Assembly: GCA_029204225.1 (NCBI GenBank)
Contig: CM055098.1
Location: 18,447,303-18,511,302 of the forward strand
Direction: 5' to 3'
DNA: 64,000 bases
From: Diphasiastrum complanatum
Taxonomy: Eukaryota; Streptophyta; Lycopodiopsida; Lycopodiales; Lycopodiaceae
Shown: in pieces, positions 59,087 through 62,590 of the stretch
Layout: the number at the start of each line of letters is the position of its first letter
How positions within the stretch are numbered: the first letter of the stretch is position 1
The notes under the pieces: generated by a model
Told to the model about the DNA's origin: nothing
The model's database searches: none
What the model saw: the letters and a program-made list of their open reading frames with translations, nothing else
Program-made: the position numbers and the translations under genes

Positions 59087-60364
59087 TAGCAACAAGAGCA
59101 ATGGAGAGCAAGACTTAGCCAAACTAAAAAATTGTGACACAATAAGCCAATATATACTCTACCTACTTACTGACTGTAGGGCACCCCCAAAAGTCAAGAT
59201 AGGGCCCCTAAACCAAATTAGACCCCTAAGGACCCATGAGTCAGTACATGACCAAAATTGGGTCCAACTGAACTTAAGACAAACTTAAGATGGCCTAAAT
59301 AACTAAATACCCATGGTTACACAAATCTCGACCTTTTGGGTCAAAGTAACCTATGGATTAACTTCAACATAGTCATTTATTTCTAACATGTTTGTTATGC
59401 AAGTTGAAGACTTTCTATTTTCTACCACGTTTCAAATTGCACAGGACTAACTTTTGAAGAAAATTTTAACAAACAATTTGCAAGTGCACTCTTGAACTTG
59501 AATGAAAAACTGACCAGCTCCGAAAGCTGTAAGAAATTGGAGGTCAGAAAAGACAAAAACCGACTGAACTAAGAAACTACAGGAAACAACCAAGTTGCAA
59601 AAAAAAAAGAGCATAAGCACTGAGTACGAGCTATGTCATGTTTTTTGTTACACTTGAACGGGAGACAAAAGCTGCCCTTTCTAGAGTATCTGTAGCAGTA
59701 TCAGACTATAAATGGAAATGGACGCAGAGGCACATGAGCCGTCTTGACGAAGAAAGTAAGCAGATTTGTATACCAAGGTGAATAACAAATACGATCCAAG
59801 AGTTGTTCTACAAGCATTAAGACCACTACTCTGAGAAGTAAGGAAACTTCTACTCATAACAGCAACCATATGTTGCTGATCATATTAACAAGGAAATCTA
59901 ACATGGGTACAATTATATGAAGGAACAATAATATATAGGTGATTTTTGAGCTGGAAAATAAGTTTTTGTCACATAAACAAAACTAATTCTTTCCACCACC
60001 ACAACTACAATACACAGACAACAAATATAAAACCACAGCACTTATTCTAATAATGCATTGTAATCAGATATTTTTGAAACATCCATTTCCAGGTCATAGG
60101 ACGCCCAGCAAGAAATATACCATAGTATTTTCTGAAGCAACCTTCAGACCATTGGGAAGGACCGATAACTTGGTTTCAGCGGGCTTCACAAAGTCAGGCA
60201 ATGGTGATGGCACTTTAACACCTTCCAAAGGTTCATGCAATGGAGGAACTTTGACTGCTGGTTTATCGCCTAAAAGCCATGATAAGAAGCCCCCACTTGG
60301 AGGCTGTGTAGCAACAGCAGGGACCGCCTGCCTTTGAACTATGCTAGAACTGATATGTCGCTTA
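14759..60364 (-). CDS. Mitochondrial processing peptidase alpha subunit, whole visible gene
   Basis: Twelve exons join without a frame break into about 492 codons, close to the roughly 500 of plant MPP alpha. MPP removes N-terminal targeting peptides from imported mitochondrial precursors; in plants it is part of the cytochrome bc1 complex in the inner membrane. The alpha subunit is a non-catalytic M16 relative: the beta-subunit zinc motif HxxEH is replaced here by HLLEKM, and the glycine-rich substrate loop [15 protein letters not shown] is intact. Exons: 60364-60121, 55538-55242, 55024-54857, 53574-53407, 53140-53060, 52834-52768, 52524-52427, 48997-48925, 42508-42438, 42195-42146, 15131-15019, 14805-14759. 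All introns are GT-AG except one (GC-AG). The upstream exon with the first presequence residues is not found. The intact frame suggests an active gene despite very long introns. Confidence 0.95.
15019..15131 (-). CDS. MPP alpha, penultimate exon
   Basis: Starts after the acceptor TGTAACAG and encodes KPVTELVEAVNSITLKDISD then VAERIITTPLTMASWGD. Its first base completes the arginine codon begun 27 kb upstream (AG|A). Donor is GATG|GTATGC. The 213-bp intron to the last exon is short, in contrast to the one before it. Confidence 0.95.
15220..16215 (+). repeat. Dispersed repeat sharing sequence with the hAT spacer at 37.6-37.95 kb
   Basis: The part 15250-15440 matches the minus strand of 37850-37660 (both read HVIE, SRYI.FHENALENAIS and GE in one frame). 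The part 16025-16080 matches the minus strand of 37680-37620 (CATCCAAGAACTTCCAAAAA). The order is collinear, with about 580 extra bases here. The right end has a 10-bp-arm inverted repeat (16105-16114 / 16124-16133) and the 14-bp palindrome CCGTTTCGAAACGG (16152-16165), then a T run. Probably a non-autonomous relative of the hAT elements. Confidence 0.65.
16265..17665 (-). mobile_element. LINE copy 1, 3' part (split by an LTR element)
   Basis: This carries the C-terminal end of LINE ORF2 and the 3' untranslated region. The 5' continuation is 28473-28620, on the other side of the inserted gypsy element: GKGHS there and LVQLERF here join into the same order as in LINE copy 2 (GHSTLVQMERF). The 3' end has the hairpin ATGCCTTTTGGCAT (16306-16319), then ATTAATAAA and a TTTC-repeat tail instead of poly(A). 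Confidence 0.85.
16754..17665 (-). pseudogene. LINE ORF2 C-terminus with zinc-binding motif
   Basis: Two minus-strand frames carry the region after reverse transcriptase. The upstream one (17663-17463) reads LVQLERF, SKCRLFDTIVTPSALYATKI and ISRLQTAML. The downstream one (17269-16754, 171 aa) holds the cysteine-histidine motif CLLCPLHEIESKEHFIFRCP and YYEIRGRYHCLF, as in LINE copy 2 at 29.3 kb. The frame break between them and the LTR insertion make it a pseudogene. Confidence 0.8.
17666..18306 (-). repeat. Left LTR (3' LTR) of the outer gypsy element
   Basis: Begins TGTCAGACTCCCTC and ends GTAACA, as does the copy at 27821. Only scattered substitutions and a few short indels separate the two, indicating a fairly recent insertion. 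Confidence 0.9.
18307..18321 (-). promoter_or_regulatory. Polypurine tract of the outer gypsy element
   Basis: The minus strand reads TGAGGGGGGAAGGGA immediately before the LTR TGTTAC, the usual place and composition of the plus-strand primer of reverse transcription. Confidence 0.85.
18645..19067 (-). pseudogene. Integrase remnant with the catalytic core deleted
   Basis: The frame starts with the linker after RNase H (IKRNGKLLIPACEELRRKIV), the usual entry to the integrase zinc domain. It then jumps, in frame, to NEMLELAKVHIRQAMDRAKS, YADQHHTPREFVVGDMVFLQ and PWKIVK, which is the C-terminal DNA-binding end. The HHCC domain and the DDE core are missing. This copy cannot integrate without help. 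Confidence 0.85.
19057..20319 (-). pseudogene. Gypsy reverse transcriptase and RNase H
   Basis: An open frame of 420 aa. Reverse transcriptase blocks are clear: SPIILVKKKDGSWRMCVDYR, YPMPRIDDLLD, FSKIDLKSGYH, MPFGLTNAPATF and the catalytic FVDDILVYS. RNase H follows with KTDASDIVVGAVLMQ, the HEKELVAI block and ADALSRI. A stop separates it from the protease part upstream and the frame shifts to the integrase remnant downstream, so the polyprotein is broken although this domain looks intact. It would copy the element's RNA into DNA in the cytoplasmic particle. Confidence 0.9.
20577..21020 (-). pseudogene. Gypsy aspartic protease domain
   Basis: LFDTGSSHNVI at about 20910-20880 is the retropepsin active site (D-T-G). 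About 100 residues follow, ending where the frame stops at 20577 before the reverse transcriptase frame. It would process Gag-Pol. The neighbouring frame shifts show decay. Confidence 0.85.
21157..22132 (-). pseudogene. Gypsy Gag with a zinc knuckle
   Basis: The main frame (22132-21512, 206 aa) starts MDPSGSASTEILRIEEVAAK and contains WIQKWEKAFQMFGI, YRLQEMAQRWWRKIE and QEYADNCREALMRIP, the Gag capsid wording of plant gypsy elements. It is stopped early at 21512. The same frame reopens as FVEGLRESLRPFVRKEQAPS. A knuckle CFGCLGRHRWKEC lies at about 21180-21140. At least two stops interrupt the gene. Confidence 0.85.
22361..22365. repeat. Target site duplication, left copy
   Basis: ATTGC directly before the TG of the nested LTR element. 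The same five bases follow its other end at 27378-27382. Confidence 0.9.
22366..23595 (-). repeat. Left LTR (3' LTR) of the nested element
   Basis: 1230 bp, from TGTAGCGCAGGC to GCTTTAATACA. It differs from the right copy by scattered substitutions and one loss of about 14 bases inside the GGCGCC cluster near 23490-23520. Confidence 0.92.
23596..23612 (-). promoter_or_regulatory. Polypurine tract of the nested element
   Basis: The minus strand reads AAAGGTGGGGTGGA just before the LTR (TGTATT), a purine run in the expected place. Confidence 0.8.
24877..25381. repeat. Tandem duplication of about 250 bp inside the nested element
   Basis: Copies 24877-25126 and 25127-25381 both begin CTGGATATC(A/G)CCCATGC and run nearly identically through CTTGCGTCTGGTGGGCGTTG. 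No coding frame is kept across both. Confidence 0.92.
25655..26045 (-). promoter_or_regulatory. Five stem-loops in the 5' leader of the nested element
   Basis: Five degenerate repeats each place GTGCT and AGCAC 13-16 bases apart: 25658/25676, 25770/25793 (weakened), 25863/25883, 25945/25964 and 26022/26039 (starts of arms). They lie within 480 bases downstream of the primer site in the element's own direction. The loop sequences differ while the arms are kept. In LTR elements this leader region holds packaging and dimerisation signals; that role here is an inference. Confidence 0.6.
26121..26131 (-). promoter_or_regulatory. Primer binding site of the nested element
   Basis: TGGTATCAGAG on the minus strand, two bases from the LTR end, complementary to the 3' end of initiator tRNA-Met. 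Confidence 0.92.
26134..27377 (-). repeat. Right LTR (5' LTR) of the nested element
   Basis: 1244 bp, TGTAGCGCAGGC to GCTTTACAACA. Near its outer end (27250-27345) it holds a dense cluster of GGCGCC hexamers within a GC-rich stretch. Confidence 0.92.
27378..27382. repeat. Target site duplication, right copy
   Basis: ATTGC, identical to 22361-22365, directly after the right LTR of the nested element. Confidence 0.9.
27807..27818 (-). promoter_or_regulatory. Primer binding site of the outer gypsy element
   Basis: TGGTATCAGAGC on the minus strand, a 12-base perfect complement of initiator tRNA-Met, two bases from the LTR. Confidence 0.95.
27821..28472 (-). repeat. Right LTR (5' LTR) of the outer gypsy element
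   Basis: 652 bp, nearly identical to 17666-18306. This copy reads AACAACTTTATTTACATTTC where the left one is about ten bases shorter. Confidence 0.9.
28473..28620 (-). pseudogene. LINE copy 1, 5' truncated end (ORF2 fragment)
   Basis: The minus strand reads LTLDGQSLEVVPSYTCLGVL then FSG, RQAATSRLGKGHS, the end of a LINE reverse transcriptase, paralleling VASYTYLGVLFTG in LINE copy 2. It starts abruptly next to the GA microsatellite, so the copy was 5'-truncated, and it is cut on the other side by the gypsy LTR. Confidence 0.85.
28621..28685. repeat. (AG)n microsatellite
   Basis: Sixty-five bases of AG repeat at the junction of LINE copy 2's 3' tail and the truncated start of LINE copy 1. 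It may have grown from the tail repeat of LINE copy 2. Confidence 0.97.
29047..29810 (-). pseudogene. LINE copy 2 ORF2 C-terminus
   Basis: The first frame (29777-29439) reads LVQMERF region, DTRCRLFSATVSPVALYSAE and SRMIRAKQSVPHDIILTEFA. After a frameshift near 29.45 kb the next frame carries HQLAIETGRY and the motif CQCCSLQEIEDEFHFIFRCP with YYEIRGRYHCLY. This Cys/His motif is typical of the C-terminus of L1-type ORF2 and is thought to bind nucleic acid. Confidence 0.78.
29603..30850 (-). pseudogene. LINE copy 2 reverse transcriptase
   Basis: An open frame of 388 aa from 30769 holds the reverse transcriptase blocks of non-LTR elements: NYRTIMISHTMAKLYGSVLQ, GQAGFRAGYST, CFVDFCKAFDSVPR, GVKQGCPLSPTLFALYIDDL and the catalytic YADDVILL near residue 240. 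A frameshift at about 30.84 kb separates it from the endonuclease frame and another at about 29.81 kb from its C-terminus. It would copy LINE RNA onto nicked chromosomal DNA. Confidence 0.88.
30709..32160 (-). pseudogene. LINE copy 2 AP-type endonuclease
   Basis: One minus-strand frame, with a single internal stop (31743-31741), carries the endonuclease/exonuclease fold: IGFWNCSGI at the start, AETHES (catalytic Glu), LLAGDFNARTS (Asp, Asn), HSVVDYFIGS and TISDHSLL (Asp-His at the end). It would nick target DNA to prime insertion. A linker leads toward the reverse transcriptase in a shifted frame. Confidence 0.85.
32185..32568 (-). pseudogene. LINE copy 2 ORF1, RRM-like and C-terminal part
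   Basis: 127 aa. KPFNIRVRGTPDG opens an RRM-like region, then NVLFIKFRSMNSRNAALRLR and FIFMDDDLTHTQWQARKQII with RVVFIEGKPKNF, the order seen in L1-type ORF1p. It overlaps the coiled-coil frame by 44 bases in another frame; the shift lies at a six-A run (GGGCTAAAAAAGCC). The protein would bind LINE RNA. Confidence 0.7.
32525..33121 (-). pseudogene. LINE copy 2 ORF1, coiled-coil part
   Basis: 198 aa. The N-terminal half is rich in serine, threonine and proline. The middle (about residues 80-160) has heptad-like spacing (IIGLKRQLHFFEIENGKLVL, MKQLEQENVHLKQRIAEHI) fitting a trimerising or dimerising coiled coil, as in L1 ORF1p. It ends in frame at the A run where the RRM-like frame begins. Confidence 0.7.
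33243..33485 (-). pseudogene. LINE copy 2 leader frame, unassigned
   Basis: An 80-aa minus-strand frame upstream of ORF1 (QICLFSGALRELSGLEALAP, VSLAIDDVEEPKYNLSD). It looks protein-like but no family is recognised. It may be the N-terminus of ORF1 separated by a frameshift. Confidence 0.35.
33697..34095. repeat. GA - TG-rich - GA low-complexity block
   Basis: A GA tract (33697-33760), about 280 bases built from TTGTG, TTGTAAC and GTGTGT words, then a second GA tract (34044-34095). It sits between the 5' end of LINE copy 2 and the start of hAT copy A. Confidence 0.95.
34185..37262 (+). pseudogene. hAT transposase of copy A
   Basis: Blocks in order: BED zinc finger with KWTCKYCGNTYGGG and RAHLLRL (34185-34334, stopped by TGA); DAAAIAIRRCSYLCDLPFHV and AWRDMMRAVSRIGVEW (about 34500-34748); DUF659 with CTIISDGWTDARRGHLVNIL (34900-35090, frameshifted at its end); SYDQLPILFHDFHPVLERLI-type region to KMGTSFWDDARAIVKSMQPI (35370-35750); PDPRDQDALMDDLNLF (35873-36081); the dimerisation block ERNWSVFSLIHTKRRNRL (36236-36534, one stop); an acidic tail ending PRRAARG with TAG at 37260. 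It would cut and paste the element; this copy cannot. Confidence 0.82.
34185..37600 (+). mobile_element. hAT transposon copy A (decayed)
   Basis: Exon-like coding blocks of a hAT transposase follow on the plus strand: BED finger, DUF659, the RNase H-like catalytic region and the C-terminal dimerisation block, with introns between. Stops and frameshifts break the gene. A copy in the opposite direction follows (37975-41560). Terminal inverted repeats and target duplications were not found. Confidence 0.85.
37600..37975. repeat. Spacer between the inverted hAT copies, shared with 15.2-16.1 kb
   Basis: The minus strand of 37850-37660 carries the same short reading frame as 15255-15440. An A run (37870-37882) and the 12-bp palindrome CGTTTCGAAACG (37928-37939) follow. 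Possibly hAT subterminal DNA or a separate small element. Confidence 0.6.
37975..41560 (-). mobile_element. hAT transposon copy B, inverted relative to copy A
   Basis: The minus strand repeats the blocks of copy A in the same order: DCRDRDDSHATTSATDDS (about 41400), the CDLPFHLA region (about 41180), DUF659 CTILSNGWTNVRRRHIVNIL (40799-40539), the middle blocks, the C-terminal ACERN remnant next to an A-rich insertion (38920-38960) and the acidic tail (about 38400-38200). It is more damaged than copy A. A phrase of about 38 bases (CACAATATGGCGCCTCCTTA...) occurs twice, at 40385 and 40709, a local duplication. The BED finger is not recognisable. Confidence 0.8.
42146..42195 (-). CDS. MPP alpha exon
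   Basis: Acceptor CTCTCAG, then GTT GTT; encodes VVVTEDIGRQILTYGS and the first two bases of an arginine codon, donor AG|GTATGT. The EDIGRQILTYG wording is strongly conserved in plant MPP alpha. Confidence 0.95.
42438..42508 (-). CDS. MPP alpha exon
   Basis: Acceptor TTTTCGCAG; encodes TELELQRAKNTTISLILMNL and ESR, donor CGG|GTCTGT. The first two bases complete a valine codon from the exon 6.4 kb upstream. The RAK..(S)..LMNLESR segment is diagnostic. Confidence 0.95.
43639..43800. repeat. 80-bp tandem duplication
   Basis: Two units beginning CACCTTTATATGCAAGTC, at 43639 and 43719, each with AAATAGCAAAAA and CATCCCTCTC-like wording and ending near CTTGCATGCATCCC. Confidence 0.88.
43985..44430. 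repeat. Degenerate short repeat around GCGATCAG
   Basis: Variants of (A)GCGATCAGG(T) recur about ten times in this stretch, left of the primer site of the adjacent LTR. It probably belongs to the internal region of that element. No coding frame is present. Confidence 0.5.
44746..45187 (-). mobile_element. Copia-type LTR with primer binding site
   Basis: A 429-bp LTR (44759-45187) begins TGTTAGAA and ends TTCTAACA, a perfect 8-bp terminal inverted repeat. One base to its left lies GGTATTAGAGC-like sequence on the minus strand (44757-44746), one mismatch from the initiator tRNA-Met primer site. The second LTR and the coding region were not found, so this is a partial element. Confidence 0.8.
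45829..46516 (+). pseudogene. hAT transposase relic, different family from copies A and B
   Basis: After a frame change near 45990 the plus strand reads VVNFVARKKCMLALFWSFPS and APTRFGYYFMVLEQLLIVKD then HLQRMV, the hAT/DUF659 pattern in which 'TRFa..(F)LmLerll..k.aLq.mv' follows the block with KK(A)..F. The tail is acidic and ends SIDDFVQVLIAIHMDV with TAG. It lacks the BED finger and dimerisation block and is split between two frames. Confidence 0.6.
46733..47160. repeat. Fold-back element of about 430 bp
   Basis: The left end (CGTTCCAGGAATTCCCG... followed by GCAAATTTTTTTGAT) reappears in inverted form at the right end (AAATTTGAAAATTTTTTTGCG ... ATCCGGAACG, with differences). Inside the right end is a perfect inverted repeat with 15-bp arms (47111-47125 and 47132-47146). 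A related sequence with the same phrase TGCCAATATGGGTATCA lies at 61300-61330. Confidence 0.6.
48925..48997 (-). CDS. MPP alpha exon
   Basis: Acceptor TTCATGCAG; encodes GSDFVPQLVNLATNEFISVA then TPGD and one base of valine, donor GACG|GTAGAA. Matches the moderately conserved region after 'DTGLFGI' in plant MPP alpha. Confidence 0.93.
49690..50575 (+). mobile_element. ORF1-only LINE derivative (LINE copy 3)
   Basis: Coiled-coil-like ORF1 (QSHLQRMDRSIDRIKKEVAI at about 49720-49780) leads to NVCVRGVLNSQ (about 49990) and the RRM/C-terminal part PIIRFTSVSHGREVLG, IYLDKDLTLVQE and RKRLIYKDGIIRFVDRKH (50018-50330). The sequence then goes straight into a LINE 3' end with the hairpin ATGCCTTTTGGCAT (50519-50532), TTAATAAA and a TTTC-repeat tail. 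ORF2 is entirely missing. Several stops are present. It lies in an MPP alpha intron, antisense to the gene. Confidence 0.75.
52427..52524 (-). CDS. MPP alpha exon
   Basis: Acceptor GCTGCAG; encodes LRVLNHYGDVESFTAFSAVY and NDTGLFGIHATS, donor TCG|GTATGT. The first two bases finish the tyrosine of SRLY. The 'DTGLFGI' block is conserved throughout MPP alpha. Confidence 0.96.
52768..52834 (-). CDS. MPP alpha exon with the glycine-rich loop
   Basis: Acceptor TTACAG; encodes [20 protein letters not shown] and RL plus one base, donor TTAT|GTAAGT. This is the substrate-guiding glycine-rich loop that distinguishes MPP alpha from other M16 proteins. The intron before it appears to be GC-AG. Confidence 0.97.
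53060..53140 (-). CDS. MPP alpha exon with a GC donor
   Basis: Acceptor TTCCACAG; encodes RTHVAVAFEVPGGWRNEKDA and ITATVLQ. The family alignment (VLQ followed by xLxGGGG) places the 3' end at CTGCAG|GCACGA, giving a GC-AG intron of 225 bp. Using the next GT in frame (near 53029) would put 'ARTPSSFFF' into the conserved loop region. Confidence 0.93.
53407..53574 (-). CDS. MPP alpha exon
   Basis: Acceptor GATTTCAG; encodes ENYTAPRMVLAASGVDHNEL then the LLSVAEPLLADLP and EYVGGDWRGQADTP segments, donor CCT|GTAAGA. ENYTAPRMVLAASGV is a plant MPP alpha signature. In phase with both neighbours. Confidence 0.97.
54391..54647. repeat. Tandem duplication in an MPP alpha intron
   Basis: Units 54391-54512 and 54513-54647 share TTCTATTTTGAT..ATATGCA, GATGGATTCATTCAAT and ATTCACAAATTTAATT. 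Copies differ by about 10-15 percent by eye. Confidence 0.82.
54857..55024 (-). CDS. MPP alpha exon
   Basis: Encodes LAAIKVESAEASKNPQTLLL, EALHSAGYAGALGQPLLAPE and SALVRLNPDVLHEFIA, donor GCT|GTAAGT. Of two possible acceptors the second (GGCTGCAG) is chosen because it keeps the family spacing between 'EVKEQ' and 'KNP'. Confidence 0.95.
55242..55538 (-). CDS. MPP alpha exon with the degenerate zinc motif
   Basis: Acceptor TTTTGCAG; 99 codons from GPTATIGIYVNSGSMYENPL through THLLEKMAFKSTLNRSHLRL and GGNITASASREQMSYTGDAI to WEVKEQ, donor CAG|GTATGT. HLLEKM occupies the place of the catalytic HxxEH of the beta subunit; loss of the second histidine is normal for alpha. In-frame with both neighbours. 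Confidence 0.97.
56283..56611 (-). repeat. Left LTR (3' LTR) of the copia element
   Basis: Shares AGTCAAGTCACC-like start, CTAGTTATCAATCAATCTCC, GAGGCTGGGCGCC and GGTCCAACTGAACTTAA with 58950-59281. GA repeats at 56373-56416 are inside the LTR. Confidence 0.9.
56605..57465 (-). pseudogene. Copia protease-reverse transcriptase deletion fusion
   Basis: One open frame of 286 aa. It begins after the Gag end, shows the protease active site WVIDSGATRHMTS, and after SRKEAQ continues in frame with LDGFLVEGQEDKVCLLKKAL, YGLKQSPRMWYQ and the catalytic LLYVDDIIITG of reverse transcriptase, then RYLQGTRSHGLVFPACDDA before a stop inside the LTR. Integrase (about 400 residues in the family) and the N-terminal part of reverse transcriptase are missing, yet the frame is kept. 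Confidence 0.88.
57480..58378 (-). pseudogene. Copia Gag
   Basis: Fragments in order: DRLDGTNYSLWSYMMKNLLI and AKGLWDLVIGDEERPP (58300-58140); WDTLYTMYRVKNLARVVYLR, NQLSLLKMQEGDQVTNHLTK (about 58000-57870); a lysine-rich linker (57700-57630); and a zinc knuckle CQYCKKYGHFIKDC at about 57570-57525. A stop at 58142 and frameshifts near 57.8 kb break it. LDGTNY..W is the copia Gag hallmark. Confidence 0.85.
58950..59281 (-). repeat. Right LTR (5' LTR) of the copia element
   Basis: 332 bp, differing from the left LTR at scattered positions. GA repeats at 59040-59083 correspond in position to those of the left LTR. Confidence 0.9.
60121..60364 (-). CDS. MPP alpha, first recognisable exon
   Basis: Encodes KRHISSSIVQRQAVPAVATQ, PPSGGFLSWLLGDKP and LSVLPNGLKVASENTM, donor ATG|GTATAT. 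This covers the end of the mitochondrial presequence and the start of the mature part. The start used is the acceptor GCTGACAG, because plant homologues have about 20 more residues before 'R..SSS', presumably on an upstream exon not found. An in-frame ATG at 60390 (MAEQVGADSK) is an alternative translation start, but it would give an unusual presequence. Confidence 0.88.
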
Positions 60365-61219
60365 CTGTCAGCTCCCACCTGCTCAGCCATACATAAATTG
60401 ATATAATGTGCTTTTTAATGGACTGCCACTCCCAACACTGCATTATCAAGCTCTAGAAACAAAAGATGACATCAATTCTAAAAAATCACAAAATACACCA
60501 CAAAAACTGTAATACTTGAGAAGTAAAATAAGCCCCTTCAATTTCAACTTTTCATAGAAAGAGAAACTCTGCGTGATTCATCAAGCCTTACACCACTTAA
60601 ATAACAATTTTCAGCCATGTGCATCCTTGCATAGAAAATTTGCAAAATGAAAATCCAGGTACTGTACAATTCTAAGACCCATGGTATCAAGTGACTTCAC
60701 CTCAAGAAAGGCTGATTGGATCCACACAAAATGTATGTCTGGGAACAGTTTTTGAAAACTGGACAGCATTTGAACTGAAAGACTAATTAAAGAGAGTTGG
60801 ATTATTCTACTATTGGAGTGATTAATCCGAATAATTGATCTTTAATCTATTTGATTTCAAACTTCTTTTGCAGGGGCTTAAATACATTATTTTTTAAGTA
60901 ATGTTTGGCTTTAATAAAAATTATACATTGCTTAAGAATGGTTGCCAAGACTAAAAATGTTGATCAATGATCTATAACCATTCTTAAAAACTCAATATTT
61001 CAATTTCCTCCATAAATTTATAGATAATTAAAAATTAACAAAACAGTACATATGTGGTTGAACTATGCCCATGACATTGACAAAAAACAGGAATTTAAGT
61101 AATCGATCTGAAAATGCTGAGCTAACTTCACGAATCATATATCACACAGAATGTGGATCAAAGAGCTGCTCTAAATGAAACTAATTTCCTTGCAAAAGTT
61201 CAGTTTATGTTGAATCCAG
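60365..61219. other. Intron or upstream DNA of MPP alpha
   Basis: AT-rich, with no recognisable coding or repeat signal. Confidence 0.5.
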
Positions 61220-61224
61220 AGTTG

Positions 61225-61345
61225 CACGTTCCATTCCGGATGCGATCTGGAACGTGATCCGGAAAATCCAATCAGGGTTTCCCGAAATGCAAAAAAATTT
61301 GTTTTTTCAAATGTGCCAATATGGGTATCAGATTAAAGGTCTTTT
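61225..61345. repeat. Copy of the fold-back repeat family with interleaved inverted repeats
   Basis: Two perfect inverted repeats interlock: CACGTTCCA (61225-61233) with TGGAACGTG (61248-61256), and TTCCGGAT (61234-61241) with ATCCGGAA (61257-61264). GCAAAAAAATTTG and TGCCAATATGGGTATCA follow, as in the element at 46.73 kb. Confidence 0.65.
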
Positions 61346-61504
61346 CAAGAGCAATTCACTTATCTAGTTTGCTCAGAGTTCCAAGAGGAGTGCGGTCCAA
61401 TTTTGGGCCATTAAGTGATTCTTTATCGAACATCTCTATTTCAGTATTATGTGAAATGAAATCACATGGAACCATATTGAATGACAACAAACCAACAACA
61501 ATTC

Positions 61505-61688
61505 AGACATGAGAGTCCGGGCCGGACGCGGGCTTTTTGCGTCCGCGTCCGGCATCCGGACCCGGACGCGTCCGACCCCTGCACGCGGGGTCGGACGCGT
61601 CCATTTTTTTTTTTTTTTTTGGGACGCTGGACAGCGTCCTGGATGCGGACGTGGAGGGAGTCTGGCCGCGTTCAAAATGCGAGCGTGC

Positions 61689-61690
<2 letters not shown>
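61505..61690. repeat. GC-rich palindromic block with a T18 run
   Basis: The perfect inverted repeat 61564-61579 / 61587-61602 (16-bp arms, GGACGCGTCCGACCCC) is preceded by a second, nested set (GTCCGGcatCCGGAC) and followed by about 18 T. The block is far richer in G and C than its surroundings. Confidence 0.85.

Positions 61691-61692
<2 letters not shown>

Positions 61693-61744
<52 letters not shown>
61693..61744. repeat. (GA)n microsatellite
   Basis: Twenty-six GA units directly after the GC-rich block. Confidence 0.97.
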
Positions 61745-61747
<3 letters not shown>

Positions 61748-62590
61748 TTTACTTGATTAGGCCTATGCAAGAAGAACTTGGCGATGAAGTGAGAATGTGC
61801 AAAGACCAGATATGAACTTGGAGCGCCTTGGAGTTTGAAATTGTGAGCAGCAGTTTTGTTGCAGTTGTTTTCCTCAAGCTATGGAATCAAGGATACACAC
61901 CACACAAGCACCTCAAAACACGCAAAAATGTTGACCTTTTGTTTGGTTTAGCCAACCGCGTGAGCTAACAAACAGCCAAAAGAAGGATATCAAATATACT
62001 GTTGAGCAAGATTCTGATGATGATGAAAAGTACAAGCCTTCAATTAGTCAGGAAGAAAGTTTGAGTTTTTCCATAACTCTGAAGTGTGACAAAATAATGA
62101 AGCGTTTTCACCAGAAATGGCAACAAACACCTTGAGTTTGCACCCTCATAATCTGCATTTGAAAAATTGTCCACCTTTTTCTTGTGAGGTCGACCGAATT
62201 CTGAGTTCCAAGCCAAATCCTCTGAGTTCCAAGCCAAGACCTCAATATGGAGAGAGAGATGTGGGCCTTTGAAGCATAATGAGCTCTCTTCTCAATCTAG
62301 CAACATCCCTTTTGACAATATTAGTCGACCCTTTTGATAGTACATGTAATGAGGATCCTCGTCCCACTTTTTCTCAATCCAATTAGTGTTGGATGTAATA
62401 TATTTTTGAGGAAAAACGAACTTCTTGATTCAAGCAGATATGTGAAAGGAATATAGATGAGTTTACCCTTTTTCATCGAGAAGTAAAACTGCAATTCTAA
62501 AGAAAGCTTCAGCTGAAGAACATTTTTGTTTGCGTGTTCTTATGCAATCCTGGAAGTGCCCAATTGGAAAGATGTTTCAGAGCCCCGGTC
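61745..62590. other. No gene recognised
   Basis: No frame or repeat that can be supported, apart from a short doubled phrase GAGTTCCAAGCCAA at 62204 and 62224. Confidence 0.45.

Larger units (their letters stand above)
56283..59281 (-). mobile_element. Internally deleted Ty1/copia element
   Basis: LTRs 56283-56611 (329 bp) and 58950-59281 (332 bp), each containing a GA microsatellite. On the minus strand: Gag, zinc knuckle, protease start, then directly the second half of reverse transcriptase; integrase and the first part of reverse transcriptase are lost, and RNase H is cut off at the 3' LTR. A weak primer site (CAGGATCAGAGC, two mismatches to the tRNA-Met site) adjoins the right LTR. No target duplication was found. 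Confidence 0.88.
55539..60120 (-). other. MPP alpha intron, 4.6 kb
   Basis: Donor ATG|GTATAT, acceptor TTTTGCAG. It contains the copia element at 56283-59281. The flanks (55560-56280 and 59290-60110) show nothing recognisable. Confidence 0.9.

Noticed and set aside
60364-60390. MAEQVGADSK as the certain start of MPP alpha
   Set aside because: Plant homologues extend further upstream and acceptor-like CAG sites lie at 60365 and 60375, so an upstream exon is more likely; kept only as an alternative.
61436-61815. Arginine- and proline-rich frames at the GC-rich block on both strands
   Set aside because: They arise from palindromic GC-rich repeats, a T run and GA repeats; no homology or gene structure.
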